Source of the DNA: Pelagibacteraceae bacterium AG-426-L23
Lineage (GTDB): Bacteria; Pseudomonadota; Alphaproteobacteria; Pelagibacterales; Pelagibacteraceae
NCBI GenBank assembly: GCA_003213115.1
Contig: QCNU01000001.1
Coordinates: 310,001-374,000, forward strand
Direction: 5' to 3'
DNA length: 64,000 bases
The position numbers and the translations under genes were made by a program. Numbering within the stretch: the stretch's first letter is position 1; each line of letters starts with the position of its first letter. Below are positions 1-7,624 of the stretch, one piece after another. Below the pieces are notes generated by a model that made no database searches, had not been told where the DNA came from, and saw only the letters and a list, made by a program, of their open reading frames with translations.

Positions 1-1
1 A

Positions 2-229
2 CTTCTAATTGCATATGCCGCTTACAAATTTTATGAAGCTAAACAAAAAGGAAAAAAAATGTCAGAAGACACTAAAGCCAGAAATAGAAAAACAATCTTT
101 AGGTTTATTCAAGGAGTTGTACTTGGATCAGTTGTGACAGCAGCTATTTTTTACAGCCTTACGCATAAAGAGCATGAAAGAATGCATGATCTATTAGAAA
201 AACACGGCATAGAAAAACACGATCATTAA
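2..229 (+). CDS. small His-rich membrane protein, 5' end outside window
   Basis: The frame is open from base 2 and ends in TAA at 227-229. An internal ATG at 59 has an AAAGGA-like ribosome site about 7 bases upstream and would give a 56-aa protein. The upstream in-frame codons also read like a membrane segment followed by lysines, so the true start may lie outside the window. From the internal Met there is a basic N-terminus, one hydrophobic segment at about residues 17-33, and a tail with six histidines in the last 21 residues. It looks like a single-pass or two-pass inner-membrane protein, and the His-rich end might bind metal. I do not recognise the family, and function is unknown. Confidence 0.6.
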   Translation, partial: LLIAYAAYKFYEAKQKGKKMSEDTKARNRKTIFRFIQGVVLGSVVTAAIFYSLTHKEHERMHDLLEKHGIEKHDH

Positions 230-241
230 CAATTTTTTAAA

Positions 242-475
242 TTATGTTTTTCTAGGATCTTTGATACTTTTTAATTTGTCTGAAAGTCCAGATATTTTTA
301 GTGTTATATAAACCAGATATAAAATGCTAAATCCTAAAAACATTGTAGAAAACACCGTGAAAATTGCAGATAAAATTTTCTCCTGAAACCAATTTTCTAT
401 TCCAGAATTTGATTGATATAAAACGTTCCAGAAAAAAACAAACGCTATTTCATAAATAATTATTAATTTTAACAT
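242..475 (-). CDS. small two-helix membrane protein, hypothetical
   Basis: This 77-aa ORF starts at the ATG at 475-473, just after the stop of the upstream SDR gene. A longer frame reaching 532 exists, but its extra residues (Trp/Asn/Arg-rich) overlap the SDR coding end in another frame, so the shorter start is chosen. Two hydrophobic segments are visible (about residues 3-17 and 32-58), followed by a Lys/Ser-rich tail. It is last in a minus-strand run that begins with tas or argG. No family is recognised. The close spacing suggests co-transcription with the SDR gene. Confidence 0.5.
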   Translation of the reverse strand: MLKLIIIYEIAFVFFWNVLYQSNSGIENWFQEKILSAIFTVFSTMFLGFSILYLVYITLKISGLSDKLKSIKDPRKT

Positions 476-477
476 TT

Positions 478-1194
478 TTAACCTACGTTTGATCTTCCAC
501 CATCTACTCCAATTATTTGTCCAGTTATCCATGAACTATCATTAGATAATAAAAACTTTGCTAAGGCGGCTGAGTCTAATCCTTCACCTAATCTTTTAAG
601 AGGATGTTGTTTAGCTATGGCTTCGGATATTTTGGGGTTCCTAAGCATTTTGCTAGCCATTTTTGAATTAGACAAACTAGGTGCAATACAATTTATTCTA
701 ACATGAGGCGCTAATTCAGAGGCAAGTGATATAGTCAATCCCTCTAAAGATGCTTTAACCGGAGAAATAATGCTATGATTTGGAAAGCCTTGTTTTACTG
801 CTACTGTAGAAAAAAGAACTACAGATGACTTGTTTTTTTTTAAATTGTCTTGAAATTTTCTAATTACATCAACGATTGGAAAAAAATTAAGAGCAAAACT
901 ATTTAAATAATCTTTTTTTGTAACAAGATTTACTGGTTTTAAATCAATAGATCCAACGCAATATGCTATCCCAGCAATATCTATTTCTTTCAAATCTTCT
1001 TGTAATTTTTCAATGAAATTATTATCTAAAACATCGATTATGCTATAACTAAATCCATTTTCGCTACTTAATTTTGAAATTTCACTTTCATTTTTACCAA
1101 TAAGGTGGGCTTCAAAAGAATCTTTTTTCATTAATTTCGTTAATGAACTTCCTACTGCTCCTGTAGCTCCGAAAATTAAGAACTTTTTTTTCAT
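478..1194 (-). CDS. short-chain dehydrogenase/reductase, atypical active site
   Basis: A 238-aa Rossmann-fold SDR. The N-terminal nucleotide loop GATGAVGSS is at residues 9-17, a form of the classical TGxxxGxG motif. The expected Asn (N103) and Ser (S129) are present and Lys147 is in place. The residue four before that Lys, normally the catalytic Tyr of YxxxK, is Ile143, with His at 140. The C-terminus (SWITGQIIGVDGG) is typical of classical SDRs. Length is normal. NAD(P)-dependent chemistry on a carbonyl or alcohol is the family expectation, but the missing Tyr makes it uncertain. It lies 15 bases downstream of psiE on the same strand. Substrate unknown. Confidence 0.9.
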   Translation of the reverse strand: MKKKFLIFGATGAVGSSLTKLMKKDSFEAHLIGKNESEISKLSSENGFSYSIIDVLDNNFIEKLQEDLKEIDIAGIAYCVGSIDLKPVNLVTKKDYLNSFALNFFPIVDVIRKFQDNLKKNKSSVVLFSTVAVKQGFPNHSIISPVKASLEGLTISLASELAPHVRINCIAPSLSNSKMASKMLRNPKISEAIAKQHPLKRLGEGLDSAALAKFLLSNDSSWITGQIIGVDGGRSNVG

Positions 1195-1209
1195 ATTTTT
1201 GGAATTTAA

Positions 1210-1596
1210 CTAAATATCGTTACTTTTTTTTGTATCTAACTTAAGATACTTACTATTTCTAAGTCTAATAACAACAGTTGCTAACGCAACTATTAAAATT
1301 GCCGCTGATATATAAACTAATGAAGCAGGATCATCATTTTTATCTTGGAGGATTATATATCTAGCAAGAGCTGTTATCGCAATTATCATCGGATAGGTTA
1401 TTCTCACAGATCTAGTTTCCCAATATGATCTCACCAAGCCAATAACCTCAATGTAAATGAACAGTAATAATAAATCTGCCAAATCAATTTTTTTATTTTG
1501 AAACATTTCTACTACTTCTAAAATAAATCCTAACATTGTTGCAAAAAGAACAAACAGGACTGCTGTTAGTTGGATATTTCTGATTGTGTTATTCAT
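1210..1596 (-). CDS. psiE: PsiE family phosphate-starvation-inducible membrane protein
   Basis: A 128-aa protein with four predicted membrane segments (about residues 10-27, 41-57, 68-84 and 91-110) and the conserved stretch LLLLFIYIEVIGLVRSYWE, followed by a second motif around RITYPMIIAITALARYIIL. These match the PsiE family, named from the E. coli phosphate-starvation-inducible gene; its biochemical role is not established. The ATG overlaps the argG stop by one base (TAATG), indicating translational coupling with argG. No Pho box is visible close by, so phosphate control is not shown here. Confidence 0.85.
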   Translation of the reverse strand: MNNTIRNIQLTAVLFVLFATMLGFILEVVEMFQNKKIDLADLLLLFIYIEVIGLVRSYWETRSVRITYPMIIAITALARYIILQDKNDDPASLVYISAAILIVALATVVIRLRNSKYLKLDTKKSNDI

Positions 1597-2768
1597 TATA
1601 GTTTTTTTGCGTGATATTTAATAAAATTTTCAACTTTCTTTTTGTTAAAGTGCTTGTTCTCTTCAAAAGATACTTTTTTCATTGAATAAGCTTTATTATT
1701 ACTTCTTCTAGATAAAATTATCACATTACCCTTAAAAATCTTCAGGACAACTTGTCCTACAACCAGATTTCTTTTTTTATCAATAATTTTTTGAAGCTTC
1801 ATCCTTTTCTTTGAAAACCAATACCCATTATAAACAAGTTCTGAATAAAATGGCATTATTCTCTCTTTGTTGTGCATAGTGTCTTTATCTAATGTAATTG
1901 ACTCTATAGCCCTATGAGCACAATATAATATAGTCCCACCCGGTGTTTCATAAACCCCTCTAGATTTTATTCCAATAAATCTATTCTCAACTAAATCAAC
2001 TCTACCAACTCCATTTTTTCCTCCTATTTGATTTAGCTTCTCTAAAAGTTTTTCTGGTTTAAGTTTCTTTCCGTTAATAGAAATTGGATCTCCATTTTTA
2101 AAGTCTATTTTAATAAGTGTAGCTTTGTTTGGAGTTTTTTCTATTGGTTTTGTTCTTTGAAAAATAAACTCTGGAGCAGTATTTTTAGGATTTTCGAGCA
2201 CCTTACCCTCTGTTGAAGTATGAAAAATATTGTCATCAACTGAAAAAGGAGGTGCCCCTTTTTTATCTTTTGTTATAGGAATTTTATTTTTTTTAGCATA
2301 TCTGATTAAGTCAGTTCTTGATTGAAAATTCCATTCTCTCCAAGGAGCAATTACTTTAATTTTTTTTCCAAAATAAGCATAAGCTAATTCAAATCTTACT
2401 TGATCATTTCCTTTTCCAGTTGCTCCGTGAGAAACAGCGAAGGCTCCAAATTTTTTTGCAACAGCTATTTGTCTTTTTCCAATTAAAGGTCTTGCTATGG
2501 AAGTTCCTAATAAATATGTTCCCTCGTAAACTGCATGAGCCCTTATCATTGGAAATACATATTCTTTTACAAATGTATTTTTTAAATCTTCTATAATTAT
2601 CTTTTTAACTCCCAGTTTTTTTGCGTTTTTAATTATTTTTTTTCTATCAATTACTTGACCAATATCAGCCGTGTAAGCAATTATTTCTGCTTTATATTTT
2701 TCTTGAAGCCATCTAAGAATTATTGAAGTGTCCAATCCACCTGAATAAGCTAAAACAATCTTTTTCAT
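1596..2768 (-). CDS. argG: argininosuccinate synthase
   Basis: A 390-aa cytoplasmic enzyme that joins citrulline and aspartate with ATP hydrolysis in arginine synthesis. The N-terminal ATP pyrophosphatase P-loop AYSGGLDTS is at residues 7-15. Other family motifs include GTSIARPLI, a SHGATGKGNDQVRFE-like segment in the citrulline/aspartate site, and GVGRVDLVENRFIGIKSRGVYETPGG in the C-terminal half. Length is normal for ArgG. It begins directly after the stop of the IalB-family gene and its TAA overlaps the psiE ATG, so the three genes are probably one transcript. Confidence 0.97.
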   Translation of the reverse strand: MKKIVLAYSGGLDTSIILRWLQEKYKAEIIAYTADIGQVIDRKKIIKNAKKLGVKKIIIEDLKNTFVKEYVFPMIRAHAVYEGTYLLGTSIARPLIGKRQIAVAKKFGAFAVSHGATGKGNDQVRFELAYAYFGKKIKVIAPWREWNFQSRTDLIRYAKKNKIPITKDKKGAPPFSVDDNIFHTSTEGKVLENPKNTAPEFIFQRTKPIEKTPNKATLIKIDFKNGDPISINGKKLKPEKLLEKLNQIGGKNGVGRVDLVENRFIGIKSRGVYETPGGTILYCAHRAIESITLDKDTMHNKERIMPFYSELVYNGYWFSKKRMKLQKIIDKKRNLVVGQVVLKIFKGNVIILSRRSNNKAYSMKKVSFEENKHFNKKKVENFIKYHAKKL

Positions 2769-3266
2769 TTAGCCGCAAACTTTTTTGGCAGTATTGTATG
2801 CTTTTGTGAATCCCATCATAGAGTAATGATCTGTAGTTTGGGTGCCATTTTTTGCATTAGCTTTGACCATTAAATTTGTTGCTCTCTTCATTACCTTAAT
2901 AAATTTTTTTTCTTCTCTTTCATCAAGCAACCAAGCAAATTTTTCCTGCGAAAAAAAACTAAAACTATTTTTTCCAGATTTTGCAACTACACTCGATGGT
3001 TTATATAAGTGTCCACTAGTAATACTAACTTCATCTGTGATATTTTCTCCAGGTCTAAAAGTAACAAATATTCTAGAGTCCTCTCTTTTAAAACTTTCTG
3101 GACCTCTTTTAGAAGGAACTGATTGAGCAAAACATATTTTACCTTTGTCTGTATTTGTCGTAAAACTTTGCCAGTTTTTATATTTTCCAACTGACTTCGG
3201 AGTTTCTGCGATTGCTTCAAAAGATATTATAAAAAATAATGTTATTAAAAATAATTTAAACTTCAT
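2769..3266 (-). CDS. invasion-associated locus B (IalB) family exported protein
   Basis: A 165-aa protein with a Sec signal peptide (cleavage likely after residue 20, AIA). The mature part has the family pattern: a WxxF near the start, a KICFAQSVP strand, and a C-terminal TTDHYSMMGFTKAYNTAKKVC ending in Cys (residues about 144-164). This is the pattern of the alphaproteobacterial IalB domain family. The name comes from Bartonella, but the family is widespread in free-living species and its molecular role is unclear. It sits directly upstream of argG. Periplasmic or outer-membrane-associated location is inferred from the signal peptide. Confidence 0.85.
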   Translation of the reverse strand: MKFKLFLITLFFIISFEAIAETPKSVGKYKNWQSFTTNTDKGKICFAQSVPSKRGPESFKREDSRIFVTFRPGENITDEVSITSGHLYKPSSVVAKSGKNSFSFFSQEKFAWLLDEREEKKFIKVMKRATNLMVKANAKNGTQTTDHYSMMGFTKAYNTAKKVCG

Positions 3267-3315
3267 AATGAATATTTATACTAAAAAAAAAGTATTTCAA
3301 TGGTTGCTAAACATT

Positions 3316-4353
3316 TTATGGTGCTGGGTTAGGATTATTGTTATGTATTAAATTAATTTTTTCCATTATTTCTTCAGTTAGTTCAACTTTAATACTGTCT
3401 ATATTCTCTTTTAATTGATCCATTGTAGTTGCTCCTATAATATTACTTGTAACAAACGGTCTAGAATTTACAAATGCTTGTGCCAATTGAACCATCGTCA
3501 TATTATTTTCTTTAGAGAGTTTATGGTATTCATCATAAGCTTTCATCGCTAGAGGGTTGAGCATTCTTTCCCAGCCCTTAAATAAAGTCATCCTTGCATT
3601 TTTTGGCATTTGACCATTTCTATATTTTCCTGATAACGCGCCAGAAGCTAAAGGATAGTAAACTAATAAACCACATTTTTCTCTTATGGAAATTTCTGAC
3701 ATACCTATTTCATATGTTCTATTTACTAAGCTATAAGGATTTTGAACTGACATCATTCTAGGTAGATTTTTGTTTTTTGATATCTCTAAATATTTTGAAA
3801 GACCATAAGGAGTTTCATTTGATACTCCGATGTATCTAATTTTTCCATTTTTGATGAATTTTTCTAACGACTGTAAAACATTTTCAAAATCATTCCATTC
3901 CCCTTCATTTTTATCCACTTTATATTCTCTTCTACCGAAGCAATTTGTAGATCTTTCGGGCCAATGTAGTTGATAAAGATCTATATAATCTGTTTTTAAT
4001 CTCTTCAAACTGTTATCTATAGCTTCTTCAATCTTTTTTTCAGAAAAGCTATTTTTACCACCTCTTATCCAATCTAAACCTGGACCAGCAATCTTTGAAG
4101 CTAAAATTATCTTATCCCTATTTTTTCTTTTTTCAAACCAGTTGCCAATCATTGTTTCTGTTTTGCCATAGGAGTCTTTAGTAGGTGGAACAGAGTAAAG
4201 TTCAGCTGTATCAAAAAAATTAATACCTTGGTCAATCGAGTAATCCATTTGCTCAAAAGCATCTTTTTCTGAATTTTGAGTTCCCCATGTCATTGTTCCA
4301 AGACAAATGAGGCTTACATTCAAATTTGTATTACCTAGTTTTCTAAATTTCAT
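3316..4353 (-). CDS. tas: aldo/keto reductase, Tas type
   Basis: A 345-aa NADPH-dependent aldo/keto reductase. The catalytic tetrad of the superfamily is visible: D48 and Y53 (FFDTAELYSVP), K87 (IILASKIAG) and H130 (LYQLHWPERS). Length and the opening GTMTWGTQNSEKDAFEQMDY match the E. coli Tas/YgdS branch, which has 346 residues. Physiological substrate is unknown; Tas was found as a suppressor of tyrosine starvation, so the symbol indicates family only. It is transcribed away from the Bax inhibitor-like gene, and a 50-base gap separates it from the IalB gene downstream. Confidence 0.9.
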   Translation of the reverse strand: MKFRKLGNTNLNVSLICLGTMTWGTQNSEKDAFEQMDYSIDQGINFFDTAELYSVPPTKDSYGKTETMIGNWFEKRKNRDKIILASKIAGPGLDWIRGGKNSFSEKKIEEAIDNSLKRLKTDYIDLYQLHWPERSTNCFGRREYKVDKNEGEWNDFENVLQSLEKFIKNGKIRYIGVSNETPYGLSKYLEISKNKNLPRMMSVQNPYSLVNRTYEIGMSEISIREKCGLLVYYPLASGALSGKYRNGQMPKNARMTLFKGWERMLNPLAMKAYDEYHKLSKENNMTMVQLAQAFVNSRPFVTSNIIGATTMDQLKENIDSIKVELTEEIMEKINLIHNNNPNPAP

Positions 4354-4396
4354 AATTTTGTAATAATATGTTGAAAATTAAAGTAAATATTGCATG

Positions 4397-4424
4397 TTGA
4401 AAAGCAGAAAAAAATTATTATATT
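4397..4424 (+). promoter_or_regulatory. possible promoter of the Bax inhibitor-1-like gene
   Basis: TTGAAA (4397-4402) and TATATT (4419-4424) are spaced by 16 bases, close to a sigma-70 promoter. The expected start site would fall at or within a base or two of the ATG at 4431, so the mRNA could be leaderless; no ribosome site is seen in front of this ATG. Both hexamers are AT-rich in an AT-rich genome, so chance matches are common. Confidence 0.35.
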
Positions 4425-4430
4425 AGTGTC

Positions 4431-5186
4431 ATGGCTCTAAATAAACAAAGCACTACGGTAAAATCATCAGTATCTCAAGCTATAATAGATCAGGGATTAA
4501 GATCTTATATGCTTAACGTTTATAATTATATGGCATCAGGAGTTCTTCTTACAGGATTTGTTGCTTTAGTCTTGTTTAAGTTAGCTGTGGTTACAGACTC
4601 AACAACTGGGCAAATAATTGGCCTCACTACTGTTGGTAACGCAATATACAACTCTCCTTTAATGTGGGTTTTAATGCTAGCGCCATTAGGAATAGTTTTT
4701 TACTTGGGATTCAAAATAGCAAATATGAGTGTATCAAAAGCCCAAACTATGTTTTGGATTTTTGCAGCTCTAATGGGTGCCTCTCTTTCATCTATATTTT
4801 TGGTTTACACAGGAACAAGTATTACTAGAGTATTTTTTATTACATCTGGAACTTTTGGAGCTATGAGCATTTATGGTTACACAACAAAAAGAGACCTTAC
4901 TAAGTTGGGATCTTTCTTAATGATGGGTCTTATTGGAATTATAATTGCTTCAATTGTTAATATATTTATGAAATCTTCAATGATGTATTTTGTGATTTCA
5001 ATACTAGGAGTACTAATCTTTGTTGGTTTAACAGCCTATGATACTCAAAAAATTAAAAATATGTATTTAGCTAGTGATAGCGGAGAACTTATGGGCAAAA
5101 AAGCAGTAATGGGCGCTTTAACTTTATACTTGGATTTTATAAATTTATTTATAATGCTTTTGAGACTTTTCGGGCAAAGAAGATAA
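4431..5186 (+). CDS. Bax inhibitor-1 / YccA-YbhL family membrane protein
   Basis: A 251-aa protein with about seven membrane-spanning segments, from the first at residues 32-52 to the last near 225-245. The C-terminal part has GLTAYDTQKIKNMY and LYLDFINLFIMLLRLFG, the signature of the UPF0005/BI-1 family. In bacteria, family members act as inner-membrane pH-sensitive calcium leak channels or interact with FtsH; which role applies here is not known. It is a single gene between the divergent tas gene and the convergent DUF2794 gene, with only 7 bases to the latter's stop. Confidence 0.93.
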   Translation: MALNKQSTTVKSSVSQAIIDQGLRSYMLNVYNYMASGVLLTGFVALVLFKLAVVTDSTTGQIIGLTTVGNAIYNSPLMWVLMLAPLGIVFYLGFKIANMSVSKAQTMFWIFAALMGASLSSIFLVYTGTSITRVFFITSGTFGAMSIYGYTTKRDLTKLGSFLMMGLIGIIIASIVNIFMKSSMMYFVISILGVLIFVGLTAYDTQKIKNMYLASDSGELMGKKAVMGALTLYLDFINLFIMLLRLFGQRR

Positions 5187-5193
5187 AAAAATT

Positions 5194-5541
5194 CTACTTT
5201 ACTAATCTTAATTTATTCCAACCAGTTTTAGTTATTAATTTATTTAGATTTTCAGATTGATTAATAATTTTACCGTCTTTGTCTTTAATCAAAAATTTTT
5301 CATTAATGTATTTTGGTCTTAAATTTTTAAGTATTCTAATTACAGGTTTATCAGAAGCTCTTTGATACACATCAAAAGAAACCTCTTTATTTCCTGTTGA
5401 AAGCCCATAATCTTTCCAAGTTCCATTTGAAACCATTTTTGCGTAAAGATTTAAAATAGTCTGAAGTTCTTTCTTAATAAAAAAAATTTCTTTTTTATTT
5501 TTTTTAAAATTGTTATTTACAACTAGTTTTAAGTTTTTCAT
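5194..5541 (-). CDS. DUF2794 domain protein
   Basis: A 115-aa cytoplasmic protein without signal peptide or membrane segment. The core LYAKMVSNGTWKDYGL, FDVYQRASDKPVIRILK and the closing LNKLITKTGWNKLRLVK match the DUF2794 family found in Alphaproteobacteria. Function is unknown. The start overlaps the yciB stop by four bases (ATGA), so it is translationally coupled to yciB, a pairing consistent with the alphaproteobacterial neighbourhood. Confidence 0.8.
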   Translation of the reverse strand: MKNLKLVVNNNFKKNKKEIFFIKKELQTILNLYAKMVSNGTWKDYGLSTGNKEVSFDVYQRASDKPVIRILKNLRPKYINEKFLIKDKDGKIINQSENLNKLITKTGWNKLRLVK

Positions 5542-6083
5542 ATTTTGTGTTTATTTATCAATGGAATTTGTAAAGCTGTAAATATAAAAGTCAAAGGCAA
5601 TATGCCCCAAACTTTAAAGTTTACCCATATATGTTCACTTTGAGTTCTCCAAACTATTTCATTTAATAAAGCTAAAAAAATAAAAAAGTAAGCCCACCTA
5701 TTATTAAGTTTTTTCCAACCAATGTCATCGAGTTCTAGAGCATTTTTCAAGAAAAATTTTAAACAATTTTTGTTAAAAATTAAATTGCCAATTAAAAGAA
5801 CAGTAGCAAAAATTAAATTTATTATAGTAGGTTTTAAATATAAAAAAATTGGATTCTGAAAGTATATAGTTAATCCACCAAAAACTGAAATTATGATTCC
5901 TCCAACTAGAGGAATATAAGGTATCTTCTTTTCAACAAAATATACTATTACTACAGCGATGATTGTGGCTATAATTAAAGGAGGAATGGCTACAATTAAA
6001 TCTTTATCACTTTTGTAATATACTGTAAAAAAAATAAGAAGTGGACCAAAATCAGTTATAAACTTTAATAAAGACTTATTCAC
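5538..6083 (-). CDS. yciB: YciB/IspZ inner-membrane septation-related protein
   Basis: A 181-aa protein with about five membrane segments. The N-terminal KFITDFGPLLIFFTVYY and later ALNEIVWRTQSEHIWVNFKVWG are diagnostic of YciB (intracellular septation protein A). In E. coli it influences cell-envelope synthesis and division. The start codon is GTG at 6083-6081; no in-frame ATG lies nearby and the motif begins right after it. It is transcribed divergently from hspQ across an 86-base AT-rich gap and overlaps the DUF2794 gene downstream. Confidence 0.92.
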   Translation of the reverse strand: MNKSLLKFITDFGPLLIFFTVYYKSDKDLIVAIPPLIIATIIAVVIVYFVEKKIPYIPLVGGIIISVFGGLTIYFQNPIFLYLKPTIINLIFATVLLIGNLIFNKNCLKFFLKNALELDDIGWKKLNNRWAYFFIFLALLNEIVWRTQSEHIWVNFKVWGILPLTFIFTALQIPLINKHKI

Positions 6084-6169
6084 AAAATATTTTTAACACA
6101 AATTTATTCTTTAATAAATTTATATGTTGATTTTTTCATAAAAATTATTAACTATTAACTATATTATAA

Positions 6170-6490
6170 ATGTCTATTAATAATGCAAAGTTCTCAATTG
6201 GAAATGTCGTTAAACATCGTCACTTTGATTTTAGGGGTGTTATCTACGACGTAGACTTTGAGTTTAACAATTCAGAAGAATGGTACCAGTCAATACCCAA
6301 GGATGTCAGACCGAGAAAAGATCAACCATTTTATCATCTGTTAGCCGAGAGTAATGGAGTTACATATGAGGCTTATGTTTCAGAGCAAAATTTGCTACAC
6401 GACAAATCTGGTGAGCCGGTGAAACACCCGTTAATTGATGAGATTTTTTCTGGGAAAAAAGGTAGCAGTTATTTTAAGCTTTCAAATTAA
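6170..6490 (+). CDS. hspQ: heat shock protein HspQ / hemimethylated-DNA-binding YccV domain
   Basis: A 106-aa single-domain protein. Residues 6-100 carry the YccV-like domain: FSIGNVVKHRHFDFRGVIYDVD, EEWYQSIPKDVRPRKDQPFYHLL, and YEAYVSEQNLL. In E. coli HspQ is a heat-inducible protein that modulates Lon protease and was first reported to bind hemimethylated DNA. No transcription partner: yciB is divergent upstream and a 186-base gap with a stem-loop separates it from ccmC. Confidence 0.92.
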   Translation: MSINNAKFSIGNVVKHRHFDFRGVIYDVDFEFNNSEEWYQSIPKDVRPRKDQPFYHLLAESNGVTYEAYVSEQNLLHDKSGEPVKHPLIDEIFSGKKGSSYFKLSN

Positions 6491-6566
6491 TAAAAATATC
6501 GTTTCGCCACAAATTTAACATCATTAACTCAAAACTATGACAAAAATTAGAGTTATTTATTTGGGG

Positions 6567-6630
6567 TTAGAGCCTGATTGGGAATTACTCATACTTCTTT
6601 AACTCCCTCTCAATTCTCAATTAGGCCTAA
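6567..6630 (+). ncRNA. long stem-loop between hspQ and ccmC, candidate structured RNA
   Basis: Bases 6567-6586 pair with 6612-6630 to form a stem of 19 pairs with one bulged A (6571) and a 25-base loop. Two pairs are G-U (G6576/U6622 and G6581/U6617) only in the plus-strand RNA; the minus strand would have A-C mismatches there, so the structure fits a plus-strand transcript. No U-tract follows, so it is not a usual intrinsic terminator. A competing pairing of GGGG TTA at 6563-6569 with TAACTCCC near 6600-6607, and TAACTC/GAGTTA at 6525-6555, are also possible. It lies 46 bases before ccmC. Identity unknown. Confidence 0.5.
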
Positions 6631-6675
6631 ATTACTTCTTCACAAAAAAATAATATTCATGTAGTTAGTTAATTT

Positions 6676-7383
6676 ATGTTTAACTTTTTTTCACCTACTA
6701 ATATTTTTTTAATTTTAAGTAGAATACAAAAATTTATAAACTCAATATTTTTCCCAATCCTGATAGTAAGTTTAGTTTTTGCATTAATCTTATCACCTCC
6801 AGATCGTATTCAAGGCGATGCAATGAGAATAATGTACGTTCACGTTCCCTCAGCTTGGCTTGGTCTTGCATGTTTTTCAGCGATTACAGTATTATCAATA
6901 TTAGCTTTTATTTTTAAAATAAAAAATTTTTTTTACATTAATAAAAGCCTTGCTCCAATAGGATTGCTTTTTACTTTTCTTGCTATAGTAACCGGCTCAC
7001 TTTGGGGAGAACCTACATGGGGAACTTGGTGGGTTTGGGATGCAAGATTGACTTCTATGATGTTTTTAATGTTTTTTTATATCTCTTATATTTTATGTTT
7101 TAAATTTATTAAAAAAGAGCAACTTATGTTAAAGGTTTCATCTTTAATAGCAATTCTTGGAGCAATCAATTTACCAATTATAAAGTATTCAGTTGATTGG
7201 TGGACGACACTTCATCAGCCAGCAAGTATCAAATTGGGAGTCTCTAATAGTATACATTCGACAATGATGTTACCATTATTATCAATGCTGTTAGTTTTAG
7301 TGTTATATGGTGCGCTAATTTTTCTAATGAAATACAAAACGGAAATCATTAGAATAAAGAAAAAAAGTATTAAAAGATTATGA
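6676..7383 (+). CDS. ccmC: heme exporter/heme-handling protein CcmC
   Basis: A 235-aa inner-membrane protein with six membrane segments. The periplasmic tryptophan-rich WWD motif is visible (WGTWWVWDARLTSMMFLMF), with the conserved histidines in MYVHVPSAW and WWTTLHQPASI. CcmC presents heme to CcmE during cytochrome c maturation. Length is close to the usual 240 residues. It is first in the ccmCDEFGH run; its stop overlaps ccmD. The ABC subunits ccmA and ccmB, often just upstream, are not in this window. Confidence 0.95.
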   Translation: MFNFFSPTNIFLILSRIQKFINSIFFPILIVSLVFALILSPPDRIQGDAMRIMYVHVPSAWLGLACFSAITVLSILAFIFKIKNFFYINKSLAPIGLLFTFLAIVTGSLWGEPTWGTWWVWDARLTSMMFLMFFYISYILCFKFIKKEQLMLKVSSLIAILGAINLPIIKYSVDWWTTLHQPASIKLGVSNSIHSTMMLPLLSMLLVLVLYGALIFLMKYKTEIIRIKKKSIKRL

Positions 7384-7613
7384 TGTCTAATTTTATATTT
7401 ATGAATGGCTACGGTATTTTTGTTTGGTCTTCATTCGGATTAGTTTTAATTTCTGGTTTTATTCTTTTTTTAAAAACTAGAAAAACTTTAAAAAAATACG
7501 AGAAAGAATTTCTACTTGAATTACAGACTTTACCAGAAGCAAAAAAAAAACATGTATTAGAGAATTCTAAAATTGCTAACAAAATTTTAGTAGAAAATTC
7601 CAAAACAAATTAA
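7380..7613 (+). CDS. ccmD: CcmD small heme-exporter subunit
   Basis: A 77-aa protein with a single membrane segment at about residues 15-31 after the typical NGYGIFVWSSFGLVLI. A basic stretch follows (KTRKTLKKYEKE), then a longer polar C-terminus than most CcmD proteins have. CcmD holds CcmE with the CcmABC complex. It overlaps ccmC (ATGATG at the junction), so either of two Met codons may start it. Recognition rests on position plus the short WSSFG-type helix. Confidence 0.85.
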   Translation: MMSNFIFMNGYGIFVWSSFGLVLISGFILFLKTRKTLKKYEKEFLLELQTLPEAKKKHVLENSKIANKILVENSKTN

Positions 7614-7624
7614 AGCATTTTTAA

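Noticed and set aside
242-532. Longer start for the small membrane protein
   Set aside because: The extra residues lie within the SDR coding end; the ATG at 475 directly after the SDR stop is better.
3276-3292. Short hairpin ATACT/AGTAT around an A-run between tas and the IalB gene
   Set aside because: Five AU-rich pairs only; expected by chance in this composition.
6537-6602. 21-aa leader peptide frame starting in the hspQ-ccmC gap
   Set aside because: No ribosome site, and it runs through the stem-loop. Codons show no attenuation pattern.
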